NCBI GenBank assembly: GCA_964451365.1
Contig: CAYVIB010000007.1
Coordinates: 98,922-162,921 of the forward strand
Source: CAYVIB01 sp964451365
Lineage (GTDB): Bacteria; Pseudomonadota; Gammaproteobacteria; Pseudomonadales; Cellvibrionaceae
Length of the DNA stretch: 64,000 nt
Direction: 5' to 3'
A model generated the notes under the pieces. It was not told the DNA's origin. It did no database searches and saw only the letters and a program-made list of their open reading frames with translations. Positions within the stretch are counted from its first letter, which is position 1; each line of letters opens with the position of its first letter. The position numbers and the translations under genes are program-made. This document shows, piece after piece, positions 8,890 to 17,243 of this stretch.

Positions 8890-10452
8890 TCAATATACTC
8901 CGAATCGTGCCAGAAACTTGGACGCAAATATTCCAAGCGGCATGTAGAAAAAGTGAATAAACAGCAGTGTGGCGATTAAAGCAGCCACGACGAATGTCAG
9001 GGTGATTTTCAACCTCTTGCGAAAACTTAACCTCTCGCTTTCGTCGGCAATGTAAGGTGTCTCAACAATTGAAACATTACCCACTGATGTCACCAGCAAT
9101 TCGCGGGTTCGGATTGTCTTATCCAGGAAACCGATCAACATCACTATCCCCAGAGGCAAACCGAACGCACCGGCAATGCCCATGGCCAACAGTTTTTTTC
9201 GGTCCGGCGCAACGGGGATTCTCGGCAGAATGGGCGGTTCGACAATGGAAAAACGTTCGGCTTTTCGGCCTTCTTCCAGACTCTCCGCCATGGAGGCCTC
9301 CATGGTTTTGGCTCGCATGGCATTGTACTGCTCAAGCTTGGCCTGGTAGTCGCGGTTCAGCGCAATCAGGCCCCGCTCCACAATGGGAATATTCAGTATC
9401 CGGCTTTCCAGGTCGGCCAGCTTGGTCTCGACTTCGGACCGCTCGCGCAACAGCGCGTCGACGGTACTGCGCAACGAGGCGACCTGCCTTTCTATGGTGA
9501 GTTCGGCATCCGAAAAGAGTGCCTCACCCGCGGGCGTTTTATCGGACTCCAGCAGTTCTATCTGCTCCCTGATCGCCACCAGGTCGGGATAGGTCGGTTT
9601 ATAGATAAGCGACAGTTCGCGATAACGTGTTTTCAATTCCGCCAGCCTTTCCGCTTTTGAACCCACGGTTGCGGAATTCTGCGCGCGCAAAGCCAACTGC
9701 GTATTCAGTAATTCAATCTGGTCATTGGCGGAACGGATTTCGCGGTTAATATCCTCAAGCTGCCTGGTAGTCTGCTGCCGCATGTCCACATACAGGTTCA
9801 GGTGTTCCGGCAGCGAATCCTTGTTCTTTTGTTTGAATTCGGCCACCGCGGCTTCGGTCTGGTTGAGTTCCTCTTTTATTTTTTCTGCTTCATGCTGCAA
9901 AAAATCTGTCGTTTCACTCGCCCGCTCCGTTCTCGCCCTGACGTTCTCGCTTAAAAACAGGGTAACCAGGTCATTGGCAACCGCCTGGGCGATGAAAGGA
10001 CTTTTCGAATTGAAGCCGACGGTAAAAGAGATAGCGGTTTCCGGCCCCCGGCGCGATTGCTGGGACTCGATTACGTCGATCTCGATCGCTTCCCGGATCT
10101 GGTCCAGCAACGCTTCGACCTCAATGGGTGTGCTCTCGTCCAGGGGAAAATAAGGATACTTTTCCACGATCTCAAGTAGCTTGTCGCGTGTCATCACCCT
10201 GGTGCGGATAACCTGGATACGTTCAGACGCCGCGCTGGTGACCGTGGAGCGAACCAGGTCGGCGGGAATTTGCTGCGTCTCCACCAGAACAACACCCTGT
10301 GAGAGATAGATTGGCGGCAGTGAGACAATGATTGCCATGGCCGCGGTGAAAAGCGGGATAATAGTTATGCACAAATGCCACTTATACCGCTTAAGCGCAT
10401 AGAGAATATTGGGCACCGTGGTATTGTTTTCGTTGCCTTCTTCTTCGTACAC
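8890..10452 (-). CDS. Wzz/GumC-like polysaccharide chain-length determinant
   Basis: The product has 520 residues and starts at GTG. A first transmembrane helix lies at about 29-50, then a large periplasmic region with the Wzz domain (VLVETQQIPADLV) and a long coiled coil at about 185-345 rich in Glu, Gln and Lys. The GNVR-type segment (IPIVERGLIALNRDYQAK) and hydrophobic segments at about 415-435 and 470-495 follow. Such inner-membrane co-polymerases set chain length and link to the export channel. There is no C-terminal tyrosine-kinase domain, and no separate kinase is seen in the window. The Wza-type partner is probably the lipoprotein at 25626-26246. Confidence 0.9.
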   Translation of the reverse strand: MYEEEGNENNTTVPNILYALKRYKWHLCITIIPLFTAAMAIIVSLPPIYLSQGVVLVETQQIPADLVRSTVTSAASERIQVIRTRVMTRDKLLEIVEKYPYFPLDESTPIEVEALLDQIREAIEIDVIESQQSRRGPETAISFTVGFNSKSPFIAQAVANDLVTLFLSENVRARTERASETTDFLQHEAEKIKEELNQTEAAVAEFKQKNKDSLPEHLNLYVDMRQQTTRQLEDINREIRSANDQIELLNTQLALRAQNSATVGSKAERLAELKTRYRELSLIYKPTYPDLVAIREQIELLESDKTPAGEALFSDAELTIERQVASLRSTVDALLRERSEVETKLADLESRILNIPIVERGLIALNRDYQAKLEQYNAMRAKTMEASMAESLEEGRKAERFSIVEPPILPRIPVAPDRKKLLAMGIAGAFGLPLGIVMLIGFLDKTIRTRELLVTSVGNVSIVETPYIADESERLSFRKRLKITLTFVVAALIATLLFIHFFYMPLGIFASKFLARFGVY

Positions 10453-10619
10453 AGTTAATTGACCTTTTTAGCTTTAATCAAGTATTTGTATTTTAATAGA
10501 AAGGAAGCCTGAACAATCCCGGACAACCTTGTCACCGCGTGCACCTTCAAGTGCATAATTCGAACCAGGCCCACATGATGTCGACAACACCGGCCAACCC
10601 ACTGAATATAAAAGGATAC

Positions 10620-10650
10620 AAAAAAAAGGGGCTATACGCCCCTCTTTTTT
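10620..10650 (-). terminator. Rho-independent terminator after the small membrane protein
   Basis: On the minus strand the stem AGGGGC/GCCCCT with loop GTATA is followed by eight U, about 40 bases after the stop at 10689. It would separate the small gene from the chain-length gene or make that step leaky. Confidence 0.85.
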
Positions 10651-10688
10651 GATTGTAGCTTTCACAAAGCCAGTGTAAACAAGCCTGT

Positions 10689-10892
10689 TCAGGAATCTTT
10701 CTTTCCGGTGCCCATGTTGCCAATTGTCAGCAACGCCAAGCCAAACAGCAAGGCAGCACCTGAAAGCGAAAATGATTGACTTCCTCCCTGTACGGCGGAC
10801 ACGTCAGCACCATCTACAAAAATCATGGCATATGCACCTGCAGAAAGAGCAACAACCAAAAACGTAACAACAAGTTGTTTGACGAGTTTCAC
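10689..10892 (-). CDS. Small exported membrane protein of the exosortase/EPS locus
   Basis: The product has 67 residues from the GTG at 10892, chosen because GGAGG ends eight bases before it; the ATG 30 bases further upstream lacks such a site. Residues 1-22 form a signal peptide (KLVKQLVVTFLVVALSAGAYA). A short spacer with Gly, Ser and Asp follows, then a helix (LSGAALLFGLALLTIGN) and the tail MGTGKKDS. This signal, spacer, helix and basic-tail layout is that of a minimal exosortase-type substrate, but no VPLPA or PEP motif is present. It lies between the PrsT-like and chain-length genes with its own terminator and a possible sigma-54 promoter. I do not recognise a named family. Confidence 0.75.
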   Translation of the reverse strand: MKLVKQLVVTFLVVALSAGAYAMIFVDGADVSAVQGGSQSFSLSGAALLFGLALLTIGNMGTGKKDS

Positions 10893-11357
10893 GAAACATC
10901 CCTCCATCTTCTTACTACTCACTTCTAAAAGCTCCTACCTTGTTGGTCCTATCCATTTCGCGACCGGTCAAGCCCATAAAACCAGCCACTCGTAGTGCAG
11001 TATTCAAATATCAAGCCAAAAGGAGAAGGGAAGCCGGAAAACTTGCTGCAATGCGTCAAAAAGAAGGTAAAATGCGCGGTTTGAAGGAGAAATGAACGTT
11101 ATTTTTGCCGTTTGGGGCCATCCGGACAAGGCAAAGCCGGGCGACAAAAGAACGACCAACCGCACGAGTGTAAATTTGGCCGACACAAATTCGCGGGGTT
11201 CCGTTTGGTTTCAAACTAATTTTTCAGCCCCCTAGGGACCGCGCCTCTTCCGGGGATAATTTCCCGTTAAGGCACGAATTATTGGGGTTTCAGCCGTGAG
11301 GTAAGTTTTACAAATGGCTATGTCGGATCCCTATACACCAAGCTCCAGGTCGGTTTC
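10893..11357. other. Leader region of the small membrane protein gene
   Basis: About 465 bases lie between the PrsT-like gene and the small membrane protein, both on the minus strand. A sigma-54-like site is at 11003-11018. A 60-codon minus-strand frame at 11004-11186 has no ribosome binding site and is probably chance. No clear terminator follows the PrsT-like stop. Confidence 0.45.
11003..11018 (-). promoter_or_regulatory. Possible sigma-54 promoter of the small membrane protein
   Basis: The minus strand reads TGGCTTGATATTTGAA. The -24 element TGGC and ten-base spacing are kept, but the -12 GC is GA, so it is a weakened match. It shares TGGCTTG with the stronger site at 23102. The gene starts about 110 bases downstream. 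Confidence 0.3.
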
Positions 11358-13727
11358 CTATAGTTCCGCCAGGACCCTTTCCGCCTCCACTCCCCAGGAA
11401 CTATCCGATGGAGCCAGGGAAAGGGCGCGTTTTAGCGTTTGCCGCGCCAAATCCGCTTCGCCTGCCCGAAAATAGGCCACGCCCAGATGGTATTGCACCT
11501 CGCCGGTATCCGGTAAACCATCCGCCGCTTCCCGAAGGAGAGGAACAGCCTGATCGTGCTGCGCGCGAAGGACATGAATCCAGCCAAGGGTATCCTTGAA
11601 ATGCGGGATCTTTGAATTGCGAAAACGCTCGGCCAGACCGGCGGCACGGCGGAGATTCTCCTCTCCTCCCTTTTCCACCAGCAGCATCGCCAGGTTGTTC
11701 ACCGCAAGATCCAGCTTGTCATTGCGTTTCACCAGGTTCTCATATACGGCGATGCTCGCGTCTGCATTGCCCATCAGCTTCTGGATTGAAGCATTGGAGA
11801 TGTTCAACGACAGGTTGTCGGGAAATTTGTTAAGCCCCGCCTGAACGACCTCCAGCGCCCGGTCATATTTCTCCTGCCGCACCAGTACCCGGGTCAACCG
11901 CACATAGCCATCGAGCCGGCCGGGGTGTTTTTCCACCGCGGTGGAAAACTGCTTTTGCGCCTGCTCGTATTCGTGGTAGTAGGCGTGAAGCGATCCCTTG
12001 AGCAACAGCGCGAAAAAATTGTCGTGATCTGTTTCCAGTATTGCATTGAGAAAATTTTCAGCATCCTGTCGTTTGCCCGCACGGATATAGGCATCCACCA
12101 GGGTGGCCATCGGGCGGAGCGTATTGGGCGCCGACTGCTGGAATACAGTCAGGGATTCAATGGCTGAATCGAGTTCATTTTTGCCCGAATAAGCCAGCCC
12201 GCGAATTTGTGCACCAACGCCCTGCTCCGCGCCGATTTGGTCGAGCCGGTCGGCGACCTGTTGCGCTTCATCCCATTTACCGGTATTCAACTTCGCCTGC
12301 GCCGCCAGCTTGAGAATATGCTCGTTAACCGTGCCGGCCTCGACAACGGGGGATAACAGGTTGTCCGCCTGCTGCCAGCGCTTTTGCCGCATCAGGAAGC
12401 CGGCGTAGGCCGCCGTTTCAGCAACCCCGTGACCTTGGTTGGCGGCGCGCGCCAAGTAGTCGTTGGCCAAGCCGAGTTCTCCCTGTCGCTCGTGGGCTTT
12501 TCCCAATGCCACCATCAGCTCCGTAGACTCCGGCGCGTGACGGGTGGCAGCCCGCAAGCTACGCACGGCCTGTTCCACGTTGCCTTGGCCCATGGCCAGT
12601 TCCGCTCGCGTCACAACAGCGCTGACATTGCGCGGTTCCAGCTGCAGAACCTCGTTGACCAGGCCTTCAGCCTGCTCGTGCCTGCCCTGGACAAGATAAA
12701 TTCTCGCCAATCGGTTTTTCGCCCTGAGGCTGACTGCCTTGTTATCCGAGACGGCTAACTGACTAATCAGTTCCTCCGCCTCGGCCATCTCTCCGGTGGC
12801 GATATACAAATCGGCCAGCGCAAACCGCAACTCCGGCAATTCCGGATATTGCTGTACATACTGGCGCAAGCGGGCGGTGGCGGCGGTCATCCCCTCAACC
12901 CGGTTTACGATCTCGATCACCCCGATCACCGCCCGTGGGTTCTGGGATTCCTTTGCGAAGGATTCAAGCACTTCCAGGGCTTTTTCCTCCTGGCCGGCGG
13001 CAAGATACTGCCTGGCCACCAGCTCAGGCAGCAAGACGTTGTCCGGGTGCAAATCGATCAGGTGGCGAAGCACCGCCACCGAACCTTCCAGATCCTTCAT
13101 GCCACTGAGCGTGCGCACCTTGATAATGTTCAGGATCAGATTGTCCGGTTGTTCCGCGAGCGCAACGTTCAATAAATCCAGGGCTTTTTGATATTCGCCG
13201 GAGGACAGGTAATCATTCGCAAGCATGACCGTGGCATCGACATTATGTGGGTCTTCCTTCAGAATTCCGCGCGCTTCGGCCGCCGCCACTTCCGCGTTGC
13301 CTATACGATAGGACACCGCCGCATTAATTACCTTACCCTGCAGGTTGTCCGGCGCTAATTTGGCAATCGCCTTACTCTGCTCGAGCGCGGCATCGATACG
13401 GTTGGCGCCAAGATACAAATTGGCAAGCCGCACCCGGGCATCGATAAACCGCGGGTCCAGTTCAATCACCCTGGTCAGGAACCGCTCCACCTGAGACCAA
13501 TTTTTTTCCTTCTCGACAATAAGCGCCAGGCCGTACAGCGCCTCGACATTGTCCTGTTCCTGCTTGACCGCGTTGTTGAACTCAATTTTGGCGGCCTCCA
13601 GATCACCGTTTTCCATATACTGCCGGCCGCTTTCAACAAAGCCGTTCGCCTTGTCTTCACTGGATTCACAAGCGGACAACAGTGCCAGTATCGCAACCAC
13701 GACGAGTGCATTTTTATAACCAGGCAA
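11358..13727 (-). CDS. prsT: PrsT-like TPR-repeat lipoprotein of the exosortase system
   Basis: The product has 789 residues. A lipoprotein signal ends in the lipobox LLSAC with the modified Cys at residue 20. The rest is a near-continuous array of tetratricopeptide repeats (for example YGLALIVEKEKNWSQVERF and YHLGVAYFRAGEADLARQTL), giving roughly twenty units. Length, lipobox and repeat content match the PEP-CTERM-system TPR lipoprotein PrsT, which accompanies exosortases in EPS loci and is thought to scaffold the export machinery. It follows the exosortase gene by about 40 bases. Its exact partner is unknown. Confidence 0.9.
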   Translation of the reverse strand: MPGYKNALVVVAILALLSACESSEDKANGFVESGRQYMENGDLEAAKIEFNNAVKQEQDNVEALYGLALIVEKEKNWSQVERFLTRVIELDPRFIDARVRLANLYLGANRIDAALEQSKAIAKLAPDNLQGKVINAAVSYRIGNAEVAAAEARGILKEDPHNVDATVMLANDYLSSGEYQKALDLLNVALAEQPDNLILNIIKVRTLSGMKDLEGSVAVLRHLIDLHPDNVLLPELVARQYLAAGQEEKALEVLESFAKESQNPRAVIGVIEIVNRVEGMTAATARLRQYVQQYPELPELRFALADLYIATGEMAEAEELISQLAVSDNKAVSLRAKNRLARIYLVQGRHEQAEGLVNEVLQLEPRNVSAVVTRAELAMGQGNVEQAVRSLRAATRHAPESTELMVALGKAHERQGELGLANDYLARAANQGHGVAETAAYAGFLMRQKRWQQADNLLSPVVEAGTVNEHILKLAAQAKLNTGKWDEAQQVADRLDQIGAEQGVGAQIRGLAYSGKNELDSAIESLTVFQQSAPNTLRPMATLVDAYIRAGKRQDAENFLNAILETDHDNFFALLLKGSLHAYYHEYEQAQKQFSTAVEKHPGRLDGYVRLTRVLVRQEKYDRALEVVQAGLNKFPDNLSLNISNASIQKLMGNADASIAVYENLVKRNDKLDLAVNNLAMLLVEKGGEENLRRAAGLAERFRNSKIPHFKDTLGWIHVLRAQHDQAVPLLREAADGLPDTGEVQYHLGVAYFRAGEADLARQTLKRALSLAPSDSSWGVEAERVLAEL

Positions 13728-13765
13728 GTGTCACCCCCTATTGCTTAATAGAATCGCTTCAACCA

Positions 13766-15370
13766 TCAATTGGGCAGAAAGCGGTTTAATTCAGATGATA
13801 TTTCTGTAATAAATTGTCGAATTTCCTGCTCGGCCTGTGCCTCGGATTGCATGCCGACAGGCGATATTACACGCAGCAACGTGCCGTCGGTTCGGTTTTG
13901 CATGACGGAACGAACCAGTAGCGATGTTCTCGCCGCCAGTTCGCTGGCAAAGTTTTTGCCCTGCTGGTTGACCCAGAAATACACCAGCAACGCGTCGTCT
14001 CCCTTGCGAATCAGCGCGCGATTGGCCCGGCCCGCCAAGCCCGTTCCCTCCAGACTGACCGGCGACAGCGACACGATTTCCCAACCACCGCCGGGCAGGC
14101 AATCCCTTGGCGAATGGATAACGCCGCCATCGGTTTGCGCGGCGTAATAAGCCATGTAAAGGTTGATCGGCGGAGCGCCGTCGGCAACATAATCCCCGAT
14201 AAAGTAATCGTCCAGCTTCAGTACATTCAGTACCGACTGCGATAGTGTATCCGGATAGAGCTCCCTTTCACCCACCGTCAGGGGAAAATCAGTAAATGTT
14301 TCCCGATCGGGAATGACTTCGGTGGAGTGCATGCCGAGAGCGTACGATGATACTCCCCCCACCGCCAACACCAAAATAAGCGCATAAAAAACAAAACCCG
14401 GCCGAAATTGTGGTGCCGGTAAAGGCGAAGCTTTGTTATCCCCAGCGCCATCGTTGCCATTTTCCAAACGGTTCTCGTCAAAACTAAAGTAACTTAAAAA
14501 GGCGTTCTTTCTGTAAACCGCCAGCGATGCCAGCCATATCAATGCCAGCATCAACGCCAGCGCCACCATAAAAATCACCCAACCTTCAAAGTCGTGCAGG
14601 AAGCCCTCCGCCGTTTCGGAGCCGAAATGTTTGATCAGCCAGCCTGTAAGCGCAATTCGAAGACTGTTCATGAAAATGGTGACGGGAATCGCGGAAACCA
14701 GGACCACCAGTTTCATCCACCAGCTGCCGACATAAAAACAGGCCAGCATAAAACTGATACTCAACAGCGGATACAAATAGCGCAGCCCGGAACAGGCCTC
14801 TTCCACCAGCATGACAAAGCTGCCCATATCGATAACGTTGCCGTCCTGGTAAACCGACATGCCCATAAGCCGGATAAACCAGACGCCGATATCGGAAGAA
14901 ATCAACTGCATTTCGGTGGTGAGCAGTTTGTTCACCAGATAAGGCAGGGGAATTGCCAGCAACAGTATCGCCAGGGGAAACAGGAACGGCCGCAGAAGCC
15001 GGATGCCGCCGATGGCCAACGGTACCGACACTAGCGCCATGATCATCGAATAGTGTTTTGCCGTTTCCATGTCCGCCATTGTCGCCGCGACATGGAGTAA
15101 CTGGGCGAGACTCATCAGTAATACACCTGGCCAACCGAATGCCGGTTCCACGGCTGCGATTCGATCGCGTCGCCGCCAGATCAGGTAGCCGGCAATTAAC
15201 GCCAGCAAAATTCCGTGGCCGTACTCATCGGAGTTCAGCCAAAAAATTACCAGTTCAACCAGGGTTGAACCGTAGGTAACAAGCACCAGCGCAAATACCG
15301 CTACGGTAACCGTAAAGGTATTTTGTAGCGCCAGGCTCCTAGTGGACTGAACATTCGCAAACAAGGTCAA
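13766..15370 (-). CDS. xrtD: Exosortase D with fused EpsI domain (VPLPA-CTERM type)
   Basis: The product has 534 residues. Residues 1 to about 290 form a multi-helix membrane domain with the exosortase triad: Cys193 in EEACSGLRYLYPL, Arg238 in FMNSLRIA and His259 in FLHDFEGW. After a further helix (about 328-346) comes a periplasmic EpsI (DUF3485) domain with HSPRDCLPGGGW at 419-430. This fusion is the architecture of exosortase D, which recognises VPLPA-type C-terminal signals. The enzyme is expected to cleave such tails in the inner membrane and pass proteins to a surface attachment route. A matching substrate is at 23175-23936. The gene overlaps pssE by four bases. Confidence 0.92.
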   Translation of the reverse strand: MTLFANVQSTRSLALQNTFTVTVAVFALVLVTYGSTLVELVIFWLNSDEYGHGILLALIAGYLIWRRRDRIAAVEPAFGWPGVLLMSLAQLLHVAATMADMETAKHYSMIMALVSVPLAIGGIRLLRPFLFPLAILLLAIPLPYLVNKLLTTEMQLISSDIGVWFIRLMGMSVYQDGNVIDMGSFVMLVEEACSGLRYLYPLLSISFMLACFYVGSWWMKLVVLVSAIPVTIFMNSLRIALTGWLIKHFGSETAEGFLHDFEGWVIFMVALALMLALIWLASLAVYRKNAFLSYFSFDENRLENGNDGAGDNKASPLPAPQFRPGFVFYALILVLAVGGVSSYALGMHSTEVIPDRETFTDFPLTVGERELYPDTLSQSVLNVLKLDDYFIGDYVADGAPPINLYMAYYAAQTDGGVIHSPRDCLPGGGWEIVSLSPVSLEGTGLAGRANRALIRKGDDALLVYFWVNQQGKNFASELAARTSLLVRSVMQNRTDGTLLRVISPVGMQSEAQAEQEIRQFITEISSELNRFLPN

Positions 15371-15855
15371 GAACCATTTATAAAGTCTCTTATCCGGCTT
15401 ATCAGTTTCGGCGAAGGTTCCAGCTTTACCGCACCCTGGGAAACTTTCGCACTGTCGGCGAGACTTTTTGATAGTCGCTCGCCTATTTCGGATTCCTTTT
15501 CGACGATTTCGATCAGGCTATGATGGCCAAATTTGCCCGCGGTTCCCAACTGGTGATCATTCCGGTGCTCACCCAGGGCCGCGCGCCGCGGCATCAGCAC
15601 CAACGGCTTGGCATTTTCCAGGCCGGAAATAATCGTACCCATGCCCGCGTGACTGACGACAAGCTCTGCCTTGTCGAAATAATGCTTGTATTGATTGGGC
15701 TCGAGTTTCTCCACAAATTCCATGTGCCGCGGTTGGTATTTACCATTGCCGATCTGGGCAAATATTTCACGATCGGGGTGTTCGGCCGCCCATTCATCCA
15801 CGGCGCGCACCAGACGGTCAAACGGCAGCTGGGTTCCGGTAGTGACAAATATCAT
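15367..15855 (-). CDS. PssE/Cps14G-like glycosyltransferase subunit (catalytic half)
   Basis: The product has 162 residues. It matches the short C-terminal GT28/Alg13-like domain: MIFVTTGTQLPFDRL at the N terminus and VVSHAGMGTIISGLE at about 66-81, the nucleotide-sugar binding loop. Proteins of this size work only with a PssD/Alg14-type partner, encoded directly upstream with a four-base overlap. Together they add a sugar from a UDP donor to the lipid-linked EPS unit at the inner face of the membrane. The stop overlaps the exosortase start, so the two are probably translationally coupled. Confidence 0.9.
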   Translation of the reverse strand: MIFVTTGTQLPFDRLVRAVDEWAAEHPDREIFAQIGNGKYQPRHMEFVEKLEPNQYKHYFDKAELVVSHAGMGTIISGLENAKPLVLMPRRAALGEHRNDHQLGTAGKFGHHSLIEIVEKESEIGERLSKSLADSAKVSQGAVKLEPSPKLISRIRDFINGS

Positions 15856-16301
15856 ATCACCGTCCCATAAAATTCAGGGCCGTTTTTCGCGTCAGCCAAA
15901 TGCTCCCATTGGGTCATATAAAGATCCGCGTGTTTTGCTGCCTTCCTGCCCGCCAGGGAAAGCTCGTTAACATTGGCGATACTGTCGAGCCAGATGGTTT
16001 TGATTCCCAGTTTCCGGGCAAAAAACAAGGCGAAAAATCCGGGCGCCGCGCCTGTGGTGAGCACCACGTCGGGACGCAAACGGAGCAGTACATACAACAC
16101 GGTGAACGCCTGCAAAATCAGTTTGAATTTGTCGGTTTGCGACGCCTCAACCACATGATAGAAGCGCCCTTCCGGTACATGCTGGCGATAGCTCTTTTCC
16201 GTGCAGGCGTAGTAGAGATCATGGCCCTCCAGCGCCGGAAGCAATCGGTTCATCTGCACCCAGTGACCACCGGATGATGAAATCAGAAGTATTTTTTTCA
16301 T
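15852..16301 (-). CDS. PssD/Cps14F-like (Alg14-type) glycosyltransferase subunit
   Basis: The product has 149 residues. The N terminus LLISSSGGHWVQMNRLLPAL and the middle VVLTTGAAPGFFALFFARKL are typical of the Alg14/PssD family. These proteins anchor the catalytic PssE/Alg13-like partner to the membrane and help bind the lipid acceptor. The gene overlaps the pssE-like gene by four bases. It follows the family 2 glycosyltransferase by about 50 bases. Confidence 0.9.
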   Translation of the reverse strand: MKKILLISSSGGHWVQMNRLLPALEGHDLYYACTEKSYRQHVPEGRFYHVVEASQTDKFKLILQAFTVLYVLLRLRPDVVLTTGAAPGFFALFFARKLGIKTIWLDSIANVNELSLAGRKAAKHADLYMTQWEHLADAKNGPEFYGTVI

Positions 16302-16349
16302 ATCGTTCCCGATGATTCGTTCCCTATGATAAATAGCAGGAGCGTGAGG

Positions 16350-17186
16350 TTAGCGGGTGGATTCGTCTCTTTCCCAGGTGCCAAAATCCTGCTCCCGAAA
16401 TTTTTTCCGGCTTTTTAACTTTGTAAGCCATTGCGTATAGACATATATTACCGCCGCTGGCAACAGGTAGGGTTTTTTCAAAATCAGTGCCACCAGAGAC
16501 TTTAAACTGTTTTCCCCACCCAATTCACTGCCGGGAAACTGCCTGACCACCTGCATATTGCCGAACCTTGCGCGGGTTTTGATTTTAATCAGGCTGGCAA
16601 GGCTTTTGGGTGCGAAAATAGTGAAATGGCTGTCACCGACCGTTTTTCTTTCGCCGGGTTTAAACAAGGACCTGACATAACCATCATCGGAAATAATTTG
16701 CGGGAATTTACCGAACCGGGCCCGCCCGGCTTCCGACAAAATATAAATACCCGACCCCACCATATGGTTGGCCGCAAAATAGGGCAGCTTCAGCCAGACC
16801 GCGTAAAAGGCGTTAACAAAAATATTGGAACCGGAAAGATCCACCCGCAGTCGCGGCGCCACGACTTCCACGCCCGGAAGTTCCAGGCCTCGCATGGCTT
16901 TTTTCAAACTCTCACCACTCACCAGCACGTCGGCATCCAGGTATACGCGCGGGAATTGCGTCGCCAGGCGGTCACCTTCATTCAACGCGGCGATTTTCGA
17001 CGCGGTGTCAATCGATACCGCCCGCACGCCGGCAAACTGCGAGGCAATTTCGGCGGTTTTGTCGGAGCAACCATTACATACCACAAAAATTTCCGCGCCT
17101 TCCAGCGCCGAATCAGCAGTGAGTTCTCTCAGACAACGGGCAATAACTTTCTCTTCATTGTGCGCTGGAATAATAATGCTTGGCAT
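16350..17186 (-). CDS. Glycosyltransferase family 2
   Basis: The product has 278 residues. The GT-A fold opening SIIIPAHNEEKVIARCL is followed by VCNGCSDKTAEIA and the metal-binding DAD at residues 84-86. A C-terminal hydrophobic segment (PYLLPAAVIYVYTQWL) could sit on the membrane. It should add one sugar to the undecaprenyl-linked EPS unit. Donor and linkage cannot be predicted. It lies between the initiating transferase and the PssD/PssE pair, so it is probably an early step. Confidence 0.9.
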   Translation of the reverse strand: MPSIIIPAHNEEKVIARCLRELTADSALEGAEIFVVCNGCSDKTAEIASQFAGVRAVSIDTASKIAALNEGDRLATQFPRVYLDADVLVSGESLKKAMRGLELPGVEVVAPRLRVDLSGSNIFVNAFYAVWLKLPYFAANHMVGSGIYILSEAGRARFGKFPQIISDDGYVRSLFKPGERKTVGDSHFTIFAPKSLASLIKIKTRARFGNMQVVRQFPGSELGGENSLKSLVALILKKPYLLPAAVIYVYTQWLTKLKSRKKFREQDFGTWERDESTR

Positions 17187-17243
17187 AGTGGATCCGGTGG
17201 GATATTCCCGGCTAACCTTTCCTGTTCCTGTTATCAGGTCCTG

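Noticed and set aside
10474..11186. Two minus-strand frames of about 60 codons around the small membrane protein
   Set aside because: One covers the terminator hairpin and the other has no ribosome binding site; both are likely chance.
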